Origin: Streptomyces sannanensis
Lineage (GTDB): Bacteria; Actinomycetota; Actinomycetes; Streptomycetales; Streptomycetaceae
Direction: 5' to 3'
Assembly (NCBI RefSeq): GCF_039536205.1
Contig: NZ_BAAAYL010000001.1
Location: 682,001 to 746,000, forward strand
DNA: 64,000 nucleotides
Shown here one piece after another: positions 27,426-36,727 of this stretch (within the stretch, counting starts at the first letter, position 1; every line of letters starts with the position of its first letter). A program made the position numbers and the translations under genes. The notes below the pieces were generated by a model. That model saw only the letters and a list, made by a program, of their open reading frames with translations. It had not been told where the DNA came from and made no database searches.

Positions 27426-28781
27426 TTACAGGTGGTAGGCGTACTCGGTGAACTCCCAGTCGGTGACGTGCCGGCCGAAGCGTTCGGCCTCGTCCCGCTT
27501 GTAGGTGAGGAAGGACGTGGTGAAGTCCTTGCCGAGGACGTCGGTCAGTTCGGTGTCGGCCTCCAGCGCGTCGAGGGCGGCGGGCAGGGTCATGGGCAGA
27601 ACGGCGGAGCGGGCGGTGTCGTAGCCGTAGCCCTCCAGCGGCGTCGGGGGCTCCTCACCGGCCTGGACGCCCAGCAGGGCGGCGGCGATGGTGCCGGCGA
27701 TCAGAAGGTACGGGTTGGCGCTGGCGTCGCCGAGGCGCAGTTCGAGGCGGGCGCCGGAGCCGCGCTCGGGCGGGATGCGGACCATGGCGCTGCGATTGTC
27801 CAGGCCCCAGTCGATCAGCCAGGGCGCGAGGGTGTCCGGGCCGAAGCGCTTGAACGAGTTGATCGTCGGGTTGGCCAGAGCCGCGAGTGCGGGTGCGTGA
27901 GCGAGGACGCCGGCGATGGCGTGCCGTGCGGTGGCCGAGAGGCCGTACGCGCCGGAGGGGTCGTCGAAGGCGTTGCGGCCGTCGGCGTCCTCGCAGGACA
28001 AGTGCAGATGGAAGCCGGAGCCGCCCGCGTCGGTGAACGGCTTGGCCATGAAGGTGGCCAGGTTGCCCTCCTGGCGGGCCAGCTCCTTGACCGCCGACTT
28101 GAAGCGGAAGGCGCGGTCGGCGGCGTCGAGGGCCTCGGAGTGGGTGAGGTTGATCTCGTACTGGCCACCGTCGAACTCGTGGTTGCCGGTGACGGCCCCG
28201 ATGCCGAGGTCGCGCAGCTGCCGCAGGGTGCGCAGCAGGTGGTTCTCCGGGTCTGCGCGCAGTCCGGCGGTGTAGACGGATCCGGTGGTCTCCGAGGCGC
28301 GGCACCAACCGGCGGGGGCGCCGGGGGCGGGCGCCAGCAGGAAGTACTCCAGCTCGGGGCCGATGACGGGGCGCAGGCCGTGCTCGGCGCAACGGGCCAG
28401 GACGGTGCGCAGCAGGTCGCGCGGCGACTCGGGGGCGGGTCCTCCGGTCGCCGGGTCGGTGACCTCGCCGAGACAGGTGGCGACTCCGGGCTCCCAGGGG
28501 AGAGCGGCCAGGGTGGAAAGGTCGGGGCGTACGGAGATGTCGGGCAGGCCCGCCTCCAGGCCGCCGGCGACCGGGACGACGTCGCCCTGGGGCGTGGTGT
28601 GGTAGACGGCCTTGCAGAAGGCCAGGCCGTGGGCGCAGGCCGAGGGCAGGTGGTCGACCAGGACGTCGCGGGCGCGGTCGGTGCCGATGAGGTCGGGGTA
28701 GGTCACCCGGACCACGTCGATGCCCTCGGTGGAGAGCCACTCCTGGTACTGGCGGATGTCCGGGATGTGAGATGCGCTCAC
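27426..28781 (-). CDS. Glutamine synthetase-like gamma-glutamyl ligase
   Basis: ATP-dependent ligase of 451 residues with the glutamine synthetase fold. Visible active-site segments are [54 protein letters not shown] and [20 protein letters not shown]. It lacks the features expected of ammonia-assimilating GlnA and belongs with PuuA/GlnA3/GlnA4-type enzymes. Those attach glutamate through its gamma-carboxyl to polyamines or monoamines. The start is GTG 28781 with AAGGAG upstream. It is the first gene of an operon with the P450. The divergent promoter region carries two copies of the island-wide operator. The amine substrate is unknown. Confidence 0.85.
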   Translation of the reverse strand: MSASHIPDIRQYQEWLSTEGIDVVRVTYPDLIGTDRARDVLVDHLPSACAHGLAFCKAVYHTTPQGDVVPVAGGLEAGLPDISVRPDLSTLAALPWEPGVATCLGEVTDPATGGPAPESPRDLLRTVLARCAEHGLRPVIGPELEYFLLAPAPGAPAGWCRASETTGSVYTAGLRADPENHLLRTLRQLRDLGIGAVTGNHEFDGGQYEINLTHSEALDAADRAFRFKSAVKELARQEGNLATFMAKPFTDAGGSGFHLHLSCEDADGRNAFDDPSGAYGLSATARHAIAGVLAHAPALAALANPTINSFKRFGPDTLAPWLIDWGLDNRSAMVRIPPERGSGARLELRLGDASANPYLLIAGTIAAALLGVQAGEEPPTPLEGYGYDTARSAVLPMTLPAALDALEADTELTDVLGKDFTTSFLTYKRDEAERFGRHVTDWEFTEYAYHL

Positions 28782-28871
28782 CGATGTCTCCTTGGGCGGA
28801 CGGGATGGGTGGCGTGAGGAGGACCGGGGCGGGCCGGGGCGCGGGGGGAGGAGGCAGCCACCGGGAAACCG

Positions 28872-28891
28872 GTCGTTTGAACCCGAACGCT
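28872..28891. promoter_or_regulatory. Operator copy A (TCGTTTG-N4-CGAAC)
   Basis: TCGTTTG (28873-28879), four spacer bases, CGAACGC. The half-sites GTTTG/CGAAC match at four of five palindromic positions. It is 92 bases upstream of the glutamine synthetase-like start. Confidence 0.55.
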
Positions 28892-28979
28892 AAGGAGCTC
28901 GACCACTCTCCCGCAAGAGGGTGGTCCAATAAATTTATCCATCCGGACAGCTATTGACCACCCGATGGTGGCTTCTTAT

Positions 28980-28999
28980 CTTGTTTGACGCCAAACGAG
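28980..28999. promoter_or_regulatory. Operator copy B (GTTTG-N4-CAAAC, best palindrome)
   Basis: CTTGTTTG (28980-28987), ACGC, CAAACGAG (28992-28999): a palindrome with 7 of 8 matching half-site positions. Read on the minus strand it is TCGTTTGGCGTCAAAC. It lies upstream of the ferredoxin operon. Confidence 0.65.
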
Positions 29000-29134
29000 T
29001 CAGGAGTGCGGATCCCCCCGGGATTCCGGCGGGTCTCCCGCACCCCTTTGGCCGAGGGGCCCGGTCGTCAGCGGCCGGGCCGCTCTCCCCCCTTCGCCCC
29101 GCCCCGACGCGCCCAACCCCCAGGAGGACCGGCC

Positions 29135-29323
29135 ATGAAGGTCGTCGTCGACATGAACAAGTGCCAGGACCACGGCCAGTGCGTCTTCGCCGCCCCCGAC
29201 GTCTTCCAGATGGACGACAACGGCCGCCTGGCCTTCGTCCCCGACCCGGACGACACCCTGCGCGAAGAGGTCGAGGAAGCCGCCGACGTGTGTCCGCTGC
29301 AGGCCATCCGGATCGAGGACTGA
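29135..29323 (+). CDS. Ferredoxin, [3Fe-4S] type
   Basis: Soluble electron carrier of 62 residues. Cluster ligands are Cys10 and Cys16 in CQDHGQC and Cys53 in DVCPLQAI. His13 occupies the place of a second cysteine, a variant found in actinobacterial P450 redox partners. ATG 29135 with AGGAGG (29122-29127) seven bases before it. It is the first gene of a plus-strand operon and lies five bases before the ferredoxin reductase gene, so the two form a complete electron supply, probably for the P450 at 26033. Confidence 0.88.
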   Translation: MKVVVDMNKCQDHGQCVFAAPDVFQMDDNGRLAFVPDPDDTLREEVEEAADVCPLQAIRIED

Positions 29324-29328
29324 GCCCC

Positions 29329-30537
29329 ATGACCGGACGCATCGTCATCGCCGGCGCCTCCATGGGCGGCCTGCGCGCGGCAGAGCAGCTGCGCGCCGCC
29401 GGCTGGGCCGGCGCGATCACCGTGGTCGGCGACGAGCCCCACATGCCCTACAACCGACCCCCGCTGTCCAAGGAGGTCCTGGCGGGCAAGGCACCGTTCG
29501 AGTCGCTGGCCTTCGCCCCGAAGGCGGCCGCCGCCGACGTGGAGTGGCGGCTCGGTACGAAGGTCGTCGCAGCCCGTCTGGACGAGCGGACCGTCGAACT
29601 CGACGACGGTACGGCACTCGCGTACGACGGTCTGGTCGTCGCCACCGGTATGCGGCCGCGGCGGCTGCGCTGCGAGGGTCCGCTCGCCGGCCGTCACACG
29701 GTCCGCACCCTCGCCGACGCCCAGGGCCTGCGCGAGGAGCTGACCCGGCCCGGTGCCCGGGTGGTCGTGGTCGGCGGCGGCTTCATCGGCTGCGAGGTCG
29801 CGGCGACCGCCGTGGGTCTCGGGGTCACCGAGGTCACGGTCGTCGACCCGCTGCCGCTGCCGATGGTGGGCCCGCTCGGCGAGCTGCTCGCCCGGGCGCT
29901 GCTGAAGCGGCACGAGGAGCGCGGGGTGCACTTCGCGCTCGGCACGGGGGTCGCCGGGTTCGAGGGCGAGGACCGGGTCACCGGCGTCGTACTCGGCGAC
30001 GGGACCGTGCTGCCTGCCGACGTGGTCGTGGAGTCGGTCGGCTCGATCGCCAACACCGAGTGGCTGGACGGCAACGGGCTCGACCTCACCGACGGCGTAC
30101 TGACGGACGAGTTGCTGCGCGTCGGCGGCCTTCCGGAGGTCGTGGCGGTCGGCGATGTGGCCCGCTTCCCCAACGCCCGCTACGACGGCGTACCGCGCCG
30201 GGTCGAGCACTGGTCGATACCGACGGACACCGCCAAGCACGCGGCGAAGGCCCTTGTCGCCCATCTCGTCGGCGGGAAGGCGGAGTTGGCCCCGTTCGCG
30301 CCGCTGCCCACCTTCTGGAGCGACCAGCACGAGTTCCGGCTGCAGTCCTTCGGCTCACCCGTGCTCGGCAAGGACGACGTACGAGTCCTTGACGGCGACC
30401 CGGACGACGACGTTCTGGTCGGTTACCACCACGACGGCCGCCTCGTCGGCGTCGTAGCCCTCGGCGGTCAGGCCGCCGCGATGGGCGCCGCCCGTTACCG
30501 CGCCCAGCTGCTCAAGCAGCCGGCTCTCACCGCGTAA
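29329..30537 (+). CDS. FAD-dependent ferredoxin reductase
   Basis: NAD(P)H:ferredoxin oxidoreductase of 402 residues, putidaredoxin-reductase type. The N-terminal FAD-binding Rossmann motif is IVIAGASMGGLRAAEQLRAA, with a serine where GxGxxG normally has its third glycine. The PYNRPPLSKEVL segment, the NAD motif VVVVGGGFIGCEVAATA and the second FAD motif VVAVGDVARFPN are all visible. It starts at ATG 29329, five bases after the ferredoxin stop. It reduces the preceding ferredoxin and thereby the P450. Confidence 0.88.
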   Translation: MTGRIVIAGASMGGLRAAEQLRAAGWAGAITVVGDEPHMPYNRPPLSKEVLAGKAPFESLAFAPKAAAADVEWRLGTKVVAARLDERTVELDDGTALAYDGLVVATGMRPRRLRCEGPLAGRHTVRTLADAQGLREELTRPGARVVVVGGGFIGCEVAATAVGLGVTEVTVVDPLPLPMVGPLGELLARALLKRHEERGVHFALGTGVAGFEGEDRVTGVVLGDGTVLPADVVVESVGSIANTEWLDGNGLDLTDGVLTDELLRVGGLPEVVAVGDVARFPNARYDGVPRRVEHWSIPTDTAKHAAKALVAHLVGGKAELAPFAPLPTFWSDQHEFRLQSFGSPVLGKDDVRVLDGDPDDDVLVGYHHDGRLVGVVALGGQAAAMGAARYRAQLLKQPALTA

Positions 30538-30549
30538 GGAATCCCCGAC

Positions 30550-31356
30550 ATGACCGGCCTCCGTGGCTTCTTCCACCCCAAGACGGCGAGTGGCGCCTCG
30601 TCACTCATCCCCTCCCCGCCCTGGCGCTACTCCGGCGACCTGCTCACCGTCGAGTACCGCACCGATCCGGCGCGCGTGCGCGAACTTCTGCCCGAGCCGC
30701 TGGAGTTGGCCGACGAGGACCCGGGCGCGGTCGCCCTGATCTGGGCCGACTGGCAGTCCTGCTCGGCGTCGGGGGACGAACTGCTCGACCCCGTGCTCTC
30801 CCAGTACAAAGAGGCTTTCGCGGTCGTCCGCTGCACGTACAAGGGGCAGACCTACACACGCTGCGTGTACATCTGGGTCGACAAGGACTTCGCGATCGCG
30901 CGGGGGCTGCACCAGGGCTATCCGAAAAAGCTCGGGTCCATCCACCAGACCCGCCCGCACCCGTACGGTCCGGCCCCGCGCATCGAGGCCGGTGCCCGCT
31001 TCGGCGCCACCCTCGCCGCCGCGGACCGGCGGCTCGCCCAGGCCGTGGTGACGTTGCGCGAGCCGTCCGAGACCAACGGCTTCGTCAACGGCCACCCCAT
31101 GGCCCACCACCGCTGGCTGCCCTCCATCGAGAAGGGCAAGGGCCTCGCGCTCGACGAGCTGATCGAGTCCGGCGCCGCCTCCTTCGAGGGCGGTCAGCCG
31201 TGGGTCGGCGACGCCGAGCTGGAGCTGTTCGAGGCACCCACCGAGGAGCTGGCACGGCTGGAGATCCGCGAACCGATCGCCGCGTACTACCGGCAGGTCG
31301 GCGTGGTGTGGGACGGCGGGCGACTCCTGGAGTCGAACACCTCCGGCGCCGAGTGA
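30550..31356 (+). CDS. Acetoacetate decarboxylase-like protein
   Basis: Cytoplasmic protein of 268 residues with the acetoacetate decarboxylase fold (PF06314 type). The segment QGYPKKLGSIH contains the lysine expected to form the Schiff base. RVRELLPEPLELADEDPGAV and TYTRCVYIWVDKDFAIARG are family segments. Members decarboxylate beta-keto acids or act as hydratase/aldolase-like enzymes. It sits 12 bases after the ferredoxin reductase and 37 bases before the aldehyde dehydrogenase, in the same operon. A role on a ring-cleavage product or side-chain keto acid is inferred; the enzyme is not part of the classical homoprotocatechuate route. Confidence 0.75.
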   Translation: MTGLRGFFHPKTASGASSLIPSPPWRYSGDLLTVEYRTDPARVRELLPEPLELADEDPGAVALIWADWQSCSASGDELLDPVLSQYKEAFAVVRCTYKGQTYTRCVYIWVDKDFAIARGLHQGYPKKLGSIHQTRPHPYGPAPRIEAGARFGATLAAADRRLAQAVVTLREPSETNGFVNGHPMAHHRWLPSIEKGKGLALDELIESGAASFEGGQPWVGDAELELFEAPTEELARLEIREPIAAYYRQVGVVWDGGRLLESNTSGAE

Positions 31357-31393
31357 CCCGCGTACGACATCGAGTACTTGGAGACCGGACACC

Positions 31394-32860
31394 ATGACCG
31401 AACAGCACACCCTCACCGTCGCCGGGGTCACCGTCGACACCCGGCACTGGATCGGCGGCGAGCGCGTCGCCTCCGCCGAAACGTTCACCGATGTCTCGCC
31501 GATCGACGGCAGCACGATCGGTGAGATCTCTCGCGGAACGGCAATGGAGGCAGCTGCAGCCGTGGCCGCCGCGCATGAGGCCTTCCCCGCCTGGGCGGCC
31601 ACCTCCTGCGCCGAACGCGCCCGCATCCTGCACGCCATCGCCGACGGCGTGGAGAAGCGGCTCGAAGAGCTCGCGATCGTCGAGACGACCGACAACGGTG
31701 CGCTGCTGCGCTCGCACCGCCGCGGTGTGATGCCCCGCGTGGCACACAACTTCCGCTTCTTCGCCGACTGGTTGCTGAAGCTCGACCACGAGGAATTCGA
31801 GACTCGGGGTCATACCAACCACGTCTCCTGGGACCCGGCCGGCCCGTGCGTGCTGATCACGCCGTGGAACGCCCCCCTGATGTTGGCGACCTGGAAGGTG
31901 GCCCCGGCCCTCGCCGCCGGCAACACGGTCGTCCTCAAGCCCGCCGAGTGGTCCCCGCTGACCGCCTCCCTGCTCGCCGACATCGCGGCGGAGGCGGGGC
32001 TGCCGGCCGGTGTGCTGAACGTCGTGCAGGGCTACGGCTCCGAGATCGGCGACGCGCTCACCTCGCACCCGGACGTGCGCCGGATCAGTTTCACCGGCTC
32101 CGTGCCGACGGCCAAGCACATCGCTGCCTCGGCGGCCGCCCACCTGACGCCTCTGAGTCTCGAGCTCGGCGGCAAGTCACCGCTGCTGGTGTTCGCGGAC
32201 GCCGACCTGGACCTTGCCGTCGACCTCGCGGTCGAGCAGTACGACAACGCCGGGCAGGTGTGCCTGGCCGCGACCCGCTTCCTCGTCGAGGAGCCGATCG
32301 TCGAGGAATTCACCCGCCGCTTCGTCGAGAAGGCCGGGCGGCTCACGCAGGGGGACCCGCGTGAGGAGGCCACCGACATCGGGCCCAATATCCATCCCCG
32401 TCAGCTGGAGAAGATCGACGGGTTCGTGCAGCGGGCAATCGCGTCCGGCGCGCGGGCGGTCATCGGCGGGCACCGCAAGGACGGCCAGTACTACGCGCCC
32501 ACCCTCCTCACCGACGTCGCCCAGGACTCCGAGATCGTGCAGGAGGAGGTCTTCGGGCCGGTGCTGACCCTGCAGACCTTCGCCGACGAGGACGAGGCCG
32601 TGCGGCTGGCCAACGACACCCGGTTCGGGCTCGCCGCGACCGTCGCCACCGGGGACCACGAGCGCGCCGAGCGGGTCACCGCGCGGCTCGTCGCGGGCAC
32701 CGTCTGGGTCAACTGCTTCTTCGTCCGCGACCTGCAGGCGCCCTTCGGCGGCTCCCGCCAGTCCGGTGTCGGCCGCGAGGGCGGCACGTGGAGCTTCGAC
32801 TTCTACTGCGACCTGAAGAACACCGTCACCGCCCCGAAGGGTTGGAAGGACCATGGGTGA
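31394..32860 (+). CDS. hpaE: Aldehyde dehydrogenase, 5-carboxymethyl-2-hydroxymuconate semialdehyde dehydrogenase-like
   Basis: NAD-dependent dehydrogenase of 488 residues. The catalytic cysteine is in DNAGQVCLAATRF, the general-base glutamate in SLELGGKSPLLV, and cofactor binding in FTGSVPTAKHIA. Context favours HpaE function: oxidation of the semialdehyde formed by extradiol cleavage of 3,4-dihydroxyphenylacetate or an analogue. The next gene is an HpaD-type dioxygenase and the one after that is HpaG-like. The 3' end overlaps the dioxygenase start by eight bases (ATGGGTGA), indicating translational coupling. The symbol is assigned by similarity and context only. Confidence 0.82.
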   Translation: MTEQHTLTVAGVTVDTRHWIGGERVASAETFTDVSPIDGSTIGEISRGTAMEAAAAVAAAHEAFPAWAATSCAERARILHAIADGVEKRLEELAIVETTDNGALLRSHRRGVMPRVAHNFRFFADWLLKLDHEEFETRGHTNHVSWDPAGPCVLITPWNAPLMLATWKVAPALAAGNTVVLKPAEWSPLTASLLADIAAEAGLPAGVLNVVQGYGSEIGDALTSHPDVRRISFTGSVPTAKHIAASAAAHLTPLSLELGGKSPLLVFADADLDLAVDLAVEQYDNAGQVCLAATRFLVEEPIVEEFTRRFVEKAGRLTQGDPREEATDIGPNIHPRQLEKIDGFVQRAIASGARAVIGGHRKDGQYYAPTLLTDVAQDSEIVQEEVFGPVLTLQTFADEDEAVRLANDTRFGLAATVATGDHERAERVTARLVAGTVWVNCFFVRDLQAPFGGSRQSGVGREGGTWSFDFYCDLKNTVTAPKGWKDHG

Positions 32861-33779
32861 GATCGTCGGGGCGGGCCTGCTCGCCCACGTCCCCACCATC
32901 GTGCTGCCGGAGGAGACCCGGCTGGAGCTGAACGAGGGCAAGGAGATCACCCTCGTCACCGGCCTCCGGCAGCTCCGGAAGGACGTCTTCGAGCGCGACG
33001 ACTACGACACCGTCGTCGTTCTCGACTCGCACTGGGCGACCACCGTCGAGTTCGTCGTCACGGCACAGGACCGCCGGGCGGGTCTGTTCACCTCCGAGGA
33101 GCTCCCGCGCGGTATGTGCCGGATGCCGTACGACTTCCCCGGCGACCCCGAACTCGCCCACAACATCGCGTCGTTCGCCGACAAGCACGGCACCTGGATC
33201 ACCGCGATCGACGACGCCTACCTGCCGGTCTACTACGCCACCATCAACCTCTGGAAGTTCCTGGGCGAGGGTCTGCCGGACAAGCGGTGGGTGACCGTCG
33301 GCGTCTGCCAGACGGGGGACATGGAGGACCACCTGCGCCTCGGCCGCGCCCTCGCCGACGGCATCGCCGCCACCCCCGGCCGGCGGGTCCTGCTCATCGC
33401 CTCCGGCGCCCTCTCGCACACCTTCTGGCCGCTGCGCGAGCTGCGCGACCACGAGGCCGGCGACCCGTCGCACATCTTCACGCCCGAGGCCCGTGAGGCA
33501 GACCACGAACGGATCGCCTGGTTCAAGGAGGGCCGTCACGACAGGGTCCTCGACACGATGGACGAGTTCTGGAAGTACAAGCCGGAGGCGAAGTTCTTCC
33601 ACTACCTGATGATGGCCGGCGCCCTGGGCGAGCAGGCCTGCATCGCGAAGGCCCGCCAGTACGGCGAGTACGAGAACTCGATCGGCACCGGACAGGTGCA
33701 CCTCTGGTTCGACCGTCCCGCCGACGGCTGGACCGGCACCGGTCTGCCCACCCCGCGTACCCCGCACAGCCGTATCTAG
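32853..33779 (+). CDS. hpaD: 3,4-dihydroxyphenylacetate 2,3-dioxygenase-like class III extradiol dioxygenase
   Basis: Ring-cleaving Fe(II) dioxygenase of 308 residues, LigB superfamily. Metal-ligand and acid/base histidines are in GAGLLAHVPTIVLPEE and VVLDSHWATTVEF, with SGALSHTFWPLREL later. YDFPGDPELAH and SIGTGQVHLWF are family segments. It opens the aromatic ring of homoprotocatechuate or a related catechol next to a hydroxyl group. ATG 32853 overlaps the upstream dehydrogenase gene. The substrate could be another para-substituted catechol, because no HpaBC-type hydroxylase is encoded nearby. Confidence 0.85.
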   Translation: MGEIVGAGLLAHVPTIVLPEETRLELNEGKEITLVTGLRQLRKDVFERDDYDTVVVLDSHWATTVEFVVTAQDRRAGLFTSEELPRGMCRMPYDFPGDPELAHNIASFADKHGTWITAIDDAYLPVYYATINLWKFLGEGLPDKRWVTVGVCQTGDMEDHLRLGRALADGIAATPGRRVLLIASGALSHTFWPLRELRDHEAGDPSHIFTPEAREADHERIAWFKEGRHDRVLDTMDEFWKYKPEAKFFHYLMMAGALGEQACIAKARQYGEYENSIGTGQVHLWFDRPADGWTGTGLPTPRTPHSRI

Positions 33780-33789
33780 GAGTTCCACC

Positions 33790-34638
33790 ATGCCCGAGTA
33801 CCGCCGCATCCTCCTCGACGGCGCCGCCGTCCAGGTCACCGTCGACGGGGACGAACTCGTCGCCGGGGACGGCCGCCGCGTCAAGATCGAGGAAGCCCAG
33901 CACCTGCCCCCGGTGGTCCCCTCCAAGGTGATCGCCGTCCACCTCAACCACCGCAGCCGCGTCGACGAGTTCCAGATCGACCTGCCCGACACCCCCACCT
34001 ACTTCCACAAGCCGACCTCGGCCCTCAACTCCCACAAGGGCGCCATCGTCCGCCCCGAGGGGTGCAAGTGGCTCAACTACGAGGGCGAGGTCGCCATCGT
34101 CATCGGGAAGACCGCGCGCAACATCTCGCCGGCCGAGGCGGGGGAGTACATCGCGGGCTACACCGTCGCCAACGACTACGGCCTGCACGACTTCCGCGAC
34201 ACCGACGCCGGCTCCATGCTCCGGGTCAAGGGCTCCGACACGCTCTGCCCGCTCGGCCCGGGGCTCGTCACCGACTGGGACTTCCACGGCAAGTACCTGC
34301 GGACGTATGTGAACGGCGAGGTCGTGCAGGACGGTTCGACCGACGAGATGAAGTGGGACATGCACTACCTCGTCGCCGACATCGCCCGCACCATCACCCT
34401 GTACCCCGGCGACGTGCTGCTCTCCGGCACCCCCGCCAACTCCCGGCCCGTCCGGCCCGGCGACGTCGTGGAGGTCGAGGTGGAAGGGCTCGGACGGCTG
34501 ACGAACCACATCGTCACCGGCCCGACCCCGATCCGCAGCGACGTCGGCGCCCAGCCCACCGAGTCCGAGGAAGTCCTGTCCACCGCGCTCGGCGGCGACT
34601 GGGAGTTCCGCGGCATCCGCCCGCCGAAGCGCGGCTGA
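33790..34638 (+). CDS. Fumarylacetoacetate hydrolase family protein, HpaG-like
   Basis: Metal-dependent hydrolase/decarboxylase/isomerase of 282 residues. The divalent-metal site is seen as WLNYEGEVAIVIGK (two glutamates) and TVANDYGLHDFRD (aspartate). Also present are LRVKGSDTLCPLGP and GDVLLSGTPANSRPVRPGDV, both typical of the family. In the homoprotocatechuate route HpaG decarboxylates and isomerises the tricarboxylate made by HpaE. It lies ten bases after the dioxygenase gene and closes the visible operon. A hairpin (34723-34748) follows. HpaF, HpaH and HpaI equivalents are not present here. Confidence 0.82.
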   Translation: MPEYRRILLDGAAVQVTVDGDELVAGDGRRVKIEEAQHLPPVVPSKVIAVHLNHRSRVDEFQIDLPDTPTYFHKPTSALNSHKGAIVRPEGCKWLNYEGEVAIVIGKTARNISPAEAGEYIAGYTVANDYGLHDFRDTDAGSMLRVKGSDTLCPLGPGLVTDWDFHGKYLRTYVNGEVVQDGSTDEMKWDMHYLVADIARTITLYPGDVLLSGTPANSRPVRPGDVVEVEVEGLGRLTNHIVTGPTPIRSDVGAQPTESEEVLSTALGGDWEFRGIRPPKRG

Positions 34639-34722
34639 CGCCCTCGTGACCGCGCCGCGCCAGGCATGACGGGAACGTCGTCCGGTGCGGCGCGCGGACA
34701 TCGTCCGCCGGCCGGTCCGCCG

Positions 34723-34748
34723 GCGCATCGGTCGGATGGCCGATGCGC
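34723..34748 (+). terminator. Hairpin after the ring-cleavage operon
   Basis: A 9-bp perfect stem (34723-34731 with 34740-34748) and an 8-nt loop, between the HpaG-like gene and the amidohydrolase gene. Confidence 0.55.
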
Positions 34749-34843
34749 ACCCACCCGGCCAAGCCGCAGAGTCGCCGCAATTCCGGGTGCGTCATTCGTC
34801 AGGCGACTCGCCGCAGCACCCACGTACGCACTGGGAGGTCTCC

Positions 34844-36547
34844 ATGCCCGACTTCGCCGATCTGGTCTTCGTGAACGGCTCCGTGCTCACCGTCGACCCC
34901 GACTTCACCGTGGCCTCCGCGCTCGCGGTCACCGACGGCGTCATCACCGCCGTAGGGGCGCGAGCGGACGTCGAGGACCGCATCGGCCCGGACACCCGGG
35001 TCGTCGACCTCGACGGGGGCACCCTCCTGCCCGGTATCAACGACTCCCACCTGCACGGATGCGCCTGGGGGGTCACTTCTCCCCCGCTGGCGCTCGAACT
35101 CGGTTATCCCGCCGTGCGGTCGATCGCCGATGTGGCCGAGGCGGTGCGCACGGCGGCCGAGAGCACCCCGCCCGGCCAGTGGATCACCGGCACCGGCTGG
35201 GACCTGGGCTACCTGGCCGAGTCCGTGGAGGACCCCTCGCGCCTGCCCACCCGGCACGACCTGGACGCCGTCAGCCCGGACCACCCGGTACTGCTGATGG
35301 ACTTCTCCGCGCACGCCACCTGGGTCAACTCCGCAGCGCTCGCCGTCGCCGGGGTCGACCGGGGCACGGCGGTCCCGCCCGGCGGGGTCGTCGTCACCGA
35401 TGACGAGGGCGAGCCCACGGGCCTGTTCCAGGAAGGCGCCCAGGCGCTGGTCCAGCGGGCGCTGCCGCCGCTCACCCCGGACGTCCGGGCCCTGGCGATC
35501 CGGTCCACGCTGGCCAAGCTGCGGGCACTCGGCATCACCAGCTACACCGAGCCGGGCCTCGGTCCCGGCGGTGACCGGATCATGGGCGGGGCGCTGTCCC
35601 AGGAGACCCTCGACGTCTACCGGCGGCTCCTGGCCGACGGTGAACTGACCGCCCGCGTGAACGTGCTGCTTCTGCCCACCGGCATGTCGAGCACGGCGGC
35701 CGACTTCGCACGTGCCCTGGACGCCCTCGACGTACCGGAAAGCGATGACCCGCGACGGCTGAACGTCATCGGGGTCAAGATCTTCGCCGACGGCATCCCG
35801 CCCAACAGGACGGCCTGGATGCACGAGGCGTACCTCGGCGGTGGCTGCGGCGCGCTGTGCGTGAACGGCGAGACCGACGAGGAACGGGTCGCCGAGATCG
35901 CGGAGATGGTGAGGCACGCGCACGCCGCCGGCCACCAGCTCGGCGTGCACGTCACCGGGGACCGCGGCATCGACACCGTCGTCGACGCCTTCGCCGCCGC
36001 CACCGCCGGGCACCCGCGCCCGGACGCCCGGCACTACGTCATCCACGGGGACTTCCTCACCCCGCACAGCATGAAGACGCTCGCCGAGCACGGCTTCGGC
36101 GTCAACATGAACCCCACCATCAAGTGGACCATCGCCGACCTGGAGGAGGGGCTCGTGGGGCCGGAGCGGGCCGCCTACGAGTGGCCGTACCGGGACGCCC
36201 TCGACGCCGGGATCAGGGTGGCGAGCAGCTCGGACGCGCCGGTCACCTTCCCCGACTGGCGCCAGGGCATCACCACGATGCTGCTGCGCGAGTCGAAGGG
36301 AAGCGGCCGGGTCAGCGGGCCCGGACAGCGCATCACGCTGGCCGAGGCGGTACGCACGTACACGATCGACGCGGCCCGGCAGGATTTCGCCGAGGAGTGG
36401 AAGGGCTCCCTGGAGGTCGGCAAGGTCGCCGACCTGTGCGTGCTGGCCGGTGATCTGCTCACCGCCGACCCGCACGCCATACCGGAGCTGCCGGTGGTGC
36501 TCACCGTGCTCGGCGGGGAGGTGGTGCACGACGCGCTCGACAGCTGA
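34844..36547 (+). CDS. Amidohydrolase, YtcJ-like
   Basis: Metal-dependent hydrolase of 567 residues. The HxH metal motif is in PGINDSHLHG, further ligands are in LGVHVTGDRGID and VIHGDFLTPHSM, and the terminal aspartate is in VASSSDAPVTFPDW. The final segment SLEVGKVADLCVLAGDL is standard for the superfamily. ATG 34844 with GGGAGG five bases before. YtcJ-like proteins hydrolyse amides or carbamates of uncharacterised small molecules. In this island it may release an amine or aromatic acid from an amide precursor; this is inference. A TetR regulator follows. Confidence 0.82.
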   Translation: MPDFADLVFVNGSVLTVDPDFTVASALAVTDGVITAVGARADVEDRIGPDTRVVDLDGGTLLPGINDSHLHGCAWGVTSPPLALELGYPAVRSIADVAEAVRTAAESTPPGQWITGTGWDLGYLAESVEDPSRLPTRHDLDAVSPDHPVLLMDFSAHATWVNSAALAVAGVDRGTAVPPGGVVVTDDEGEPTGLFQEGAQALVQRALPPLTPDVRALAIRSTLAKLRALGITSYTEPGLGPGGDRIMGGALSQETLDVYRRLLADGELTARVNVLLLPTGMSSTAADFARALDALDVPESDDPRRLNVIGVKIFADGIPPNRTAWMHEAYLGGGCGALCVNGETDEERVAEIAEMVRHAHAAGHQLGVHVTGDRGIDTVVDAFAAATAGHPRPDARHYVIHGDFLTPHSMKTLAEHGFGVNMNPTIKWTIADLEEGLVGPERAAYEWPYRDALDAGIRVASSSDAPVTFPDWRQGITTMLLRESKGSGRVSGPGQRITLAEAVRTYTIDAARQDFAEEWKGSLEVGKVADLCVLAGDLLTADPHAIPELPVVLTVLGGEVVHDALDS

Positions 36548-36552
36548 CGATC

Positions 36553-36669
36553 GTGACGGTACGCACTGTCGCCACCGACATCGAGCACATCCTGGCCAAG
36601 CTCGACGTGCCCAACCGGGTGGCGACGGCCGCTCGTGCTCATGCCTGGGGCCTGGAGCCCCTGGCATGA
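36553..36669 (+). pseudogene. Scrap of a LuxR-family regulator
   Basis: The frame TVRTVATDIEHILAKLDVPN followed by RVATAARAHAWGL is the second half of a GerE/LuxR helix-turn-helix (RTV-H---I--KL-V--R pattern). Only 38 codons remain, and the stop lies in a hairpin (36634-36674). Confidence 0.65.
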
Positions 36670-36674
36670 GCACG
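36634..36674 (+). terminator. Long hairpin between amidohydrolase and TetR genes
   Basis: An 18-bp stem with one mismatch (36634-36651 with 36657-36674) and a 5-nt loop. Probably terminates the amidohydrolase transcript. Confidence 0.7.
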
Positions 36675-36727
36675 GGCGGTGCCCGGGCCTGTACCCCGGA
36701 GGGCCATGGCCCGGTAGGGTCGCAGTC

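Larger units (their letters stand above)
28782..29134. promoter_or_regulatory. Divergent promoter region of the catabolic island
   Basis: This 353-bp region sits between the glutamine synthetase-like gene (minus) and the ferredoxin gene (plus). It holds two copies of the shared operator (28872-28891 and 28980-28999). It also has an imperfect inverted repeat, GGGTGGTCCAAT (28919-28930) against ATTGACCACCC (28953-28963), flanking an AT-rich block (28929-28940) that is a good promoter location. Confidence 0.6.

Noticed and set aside
27204..28817. Plus-strand frame opposite the P450 and glutamine synthetase-like genes
   Set aside because: Gly/Val-rich antisense sequence, whereas the minus strand has complete P450 and ligase motifs.
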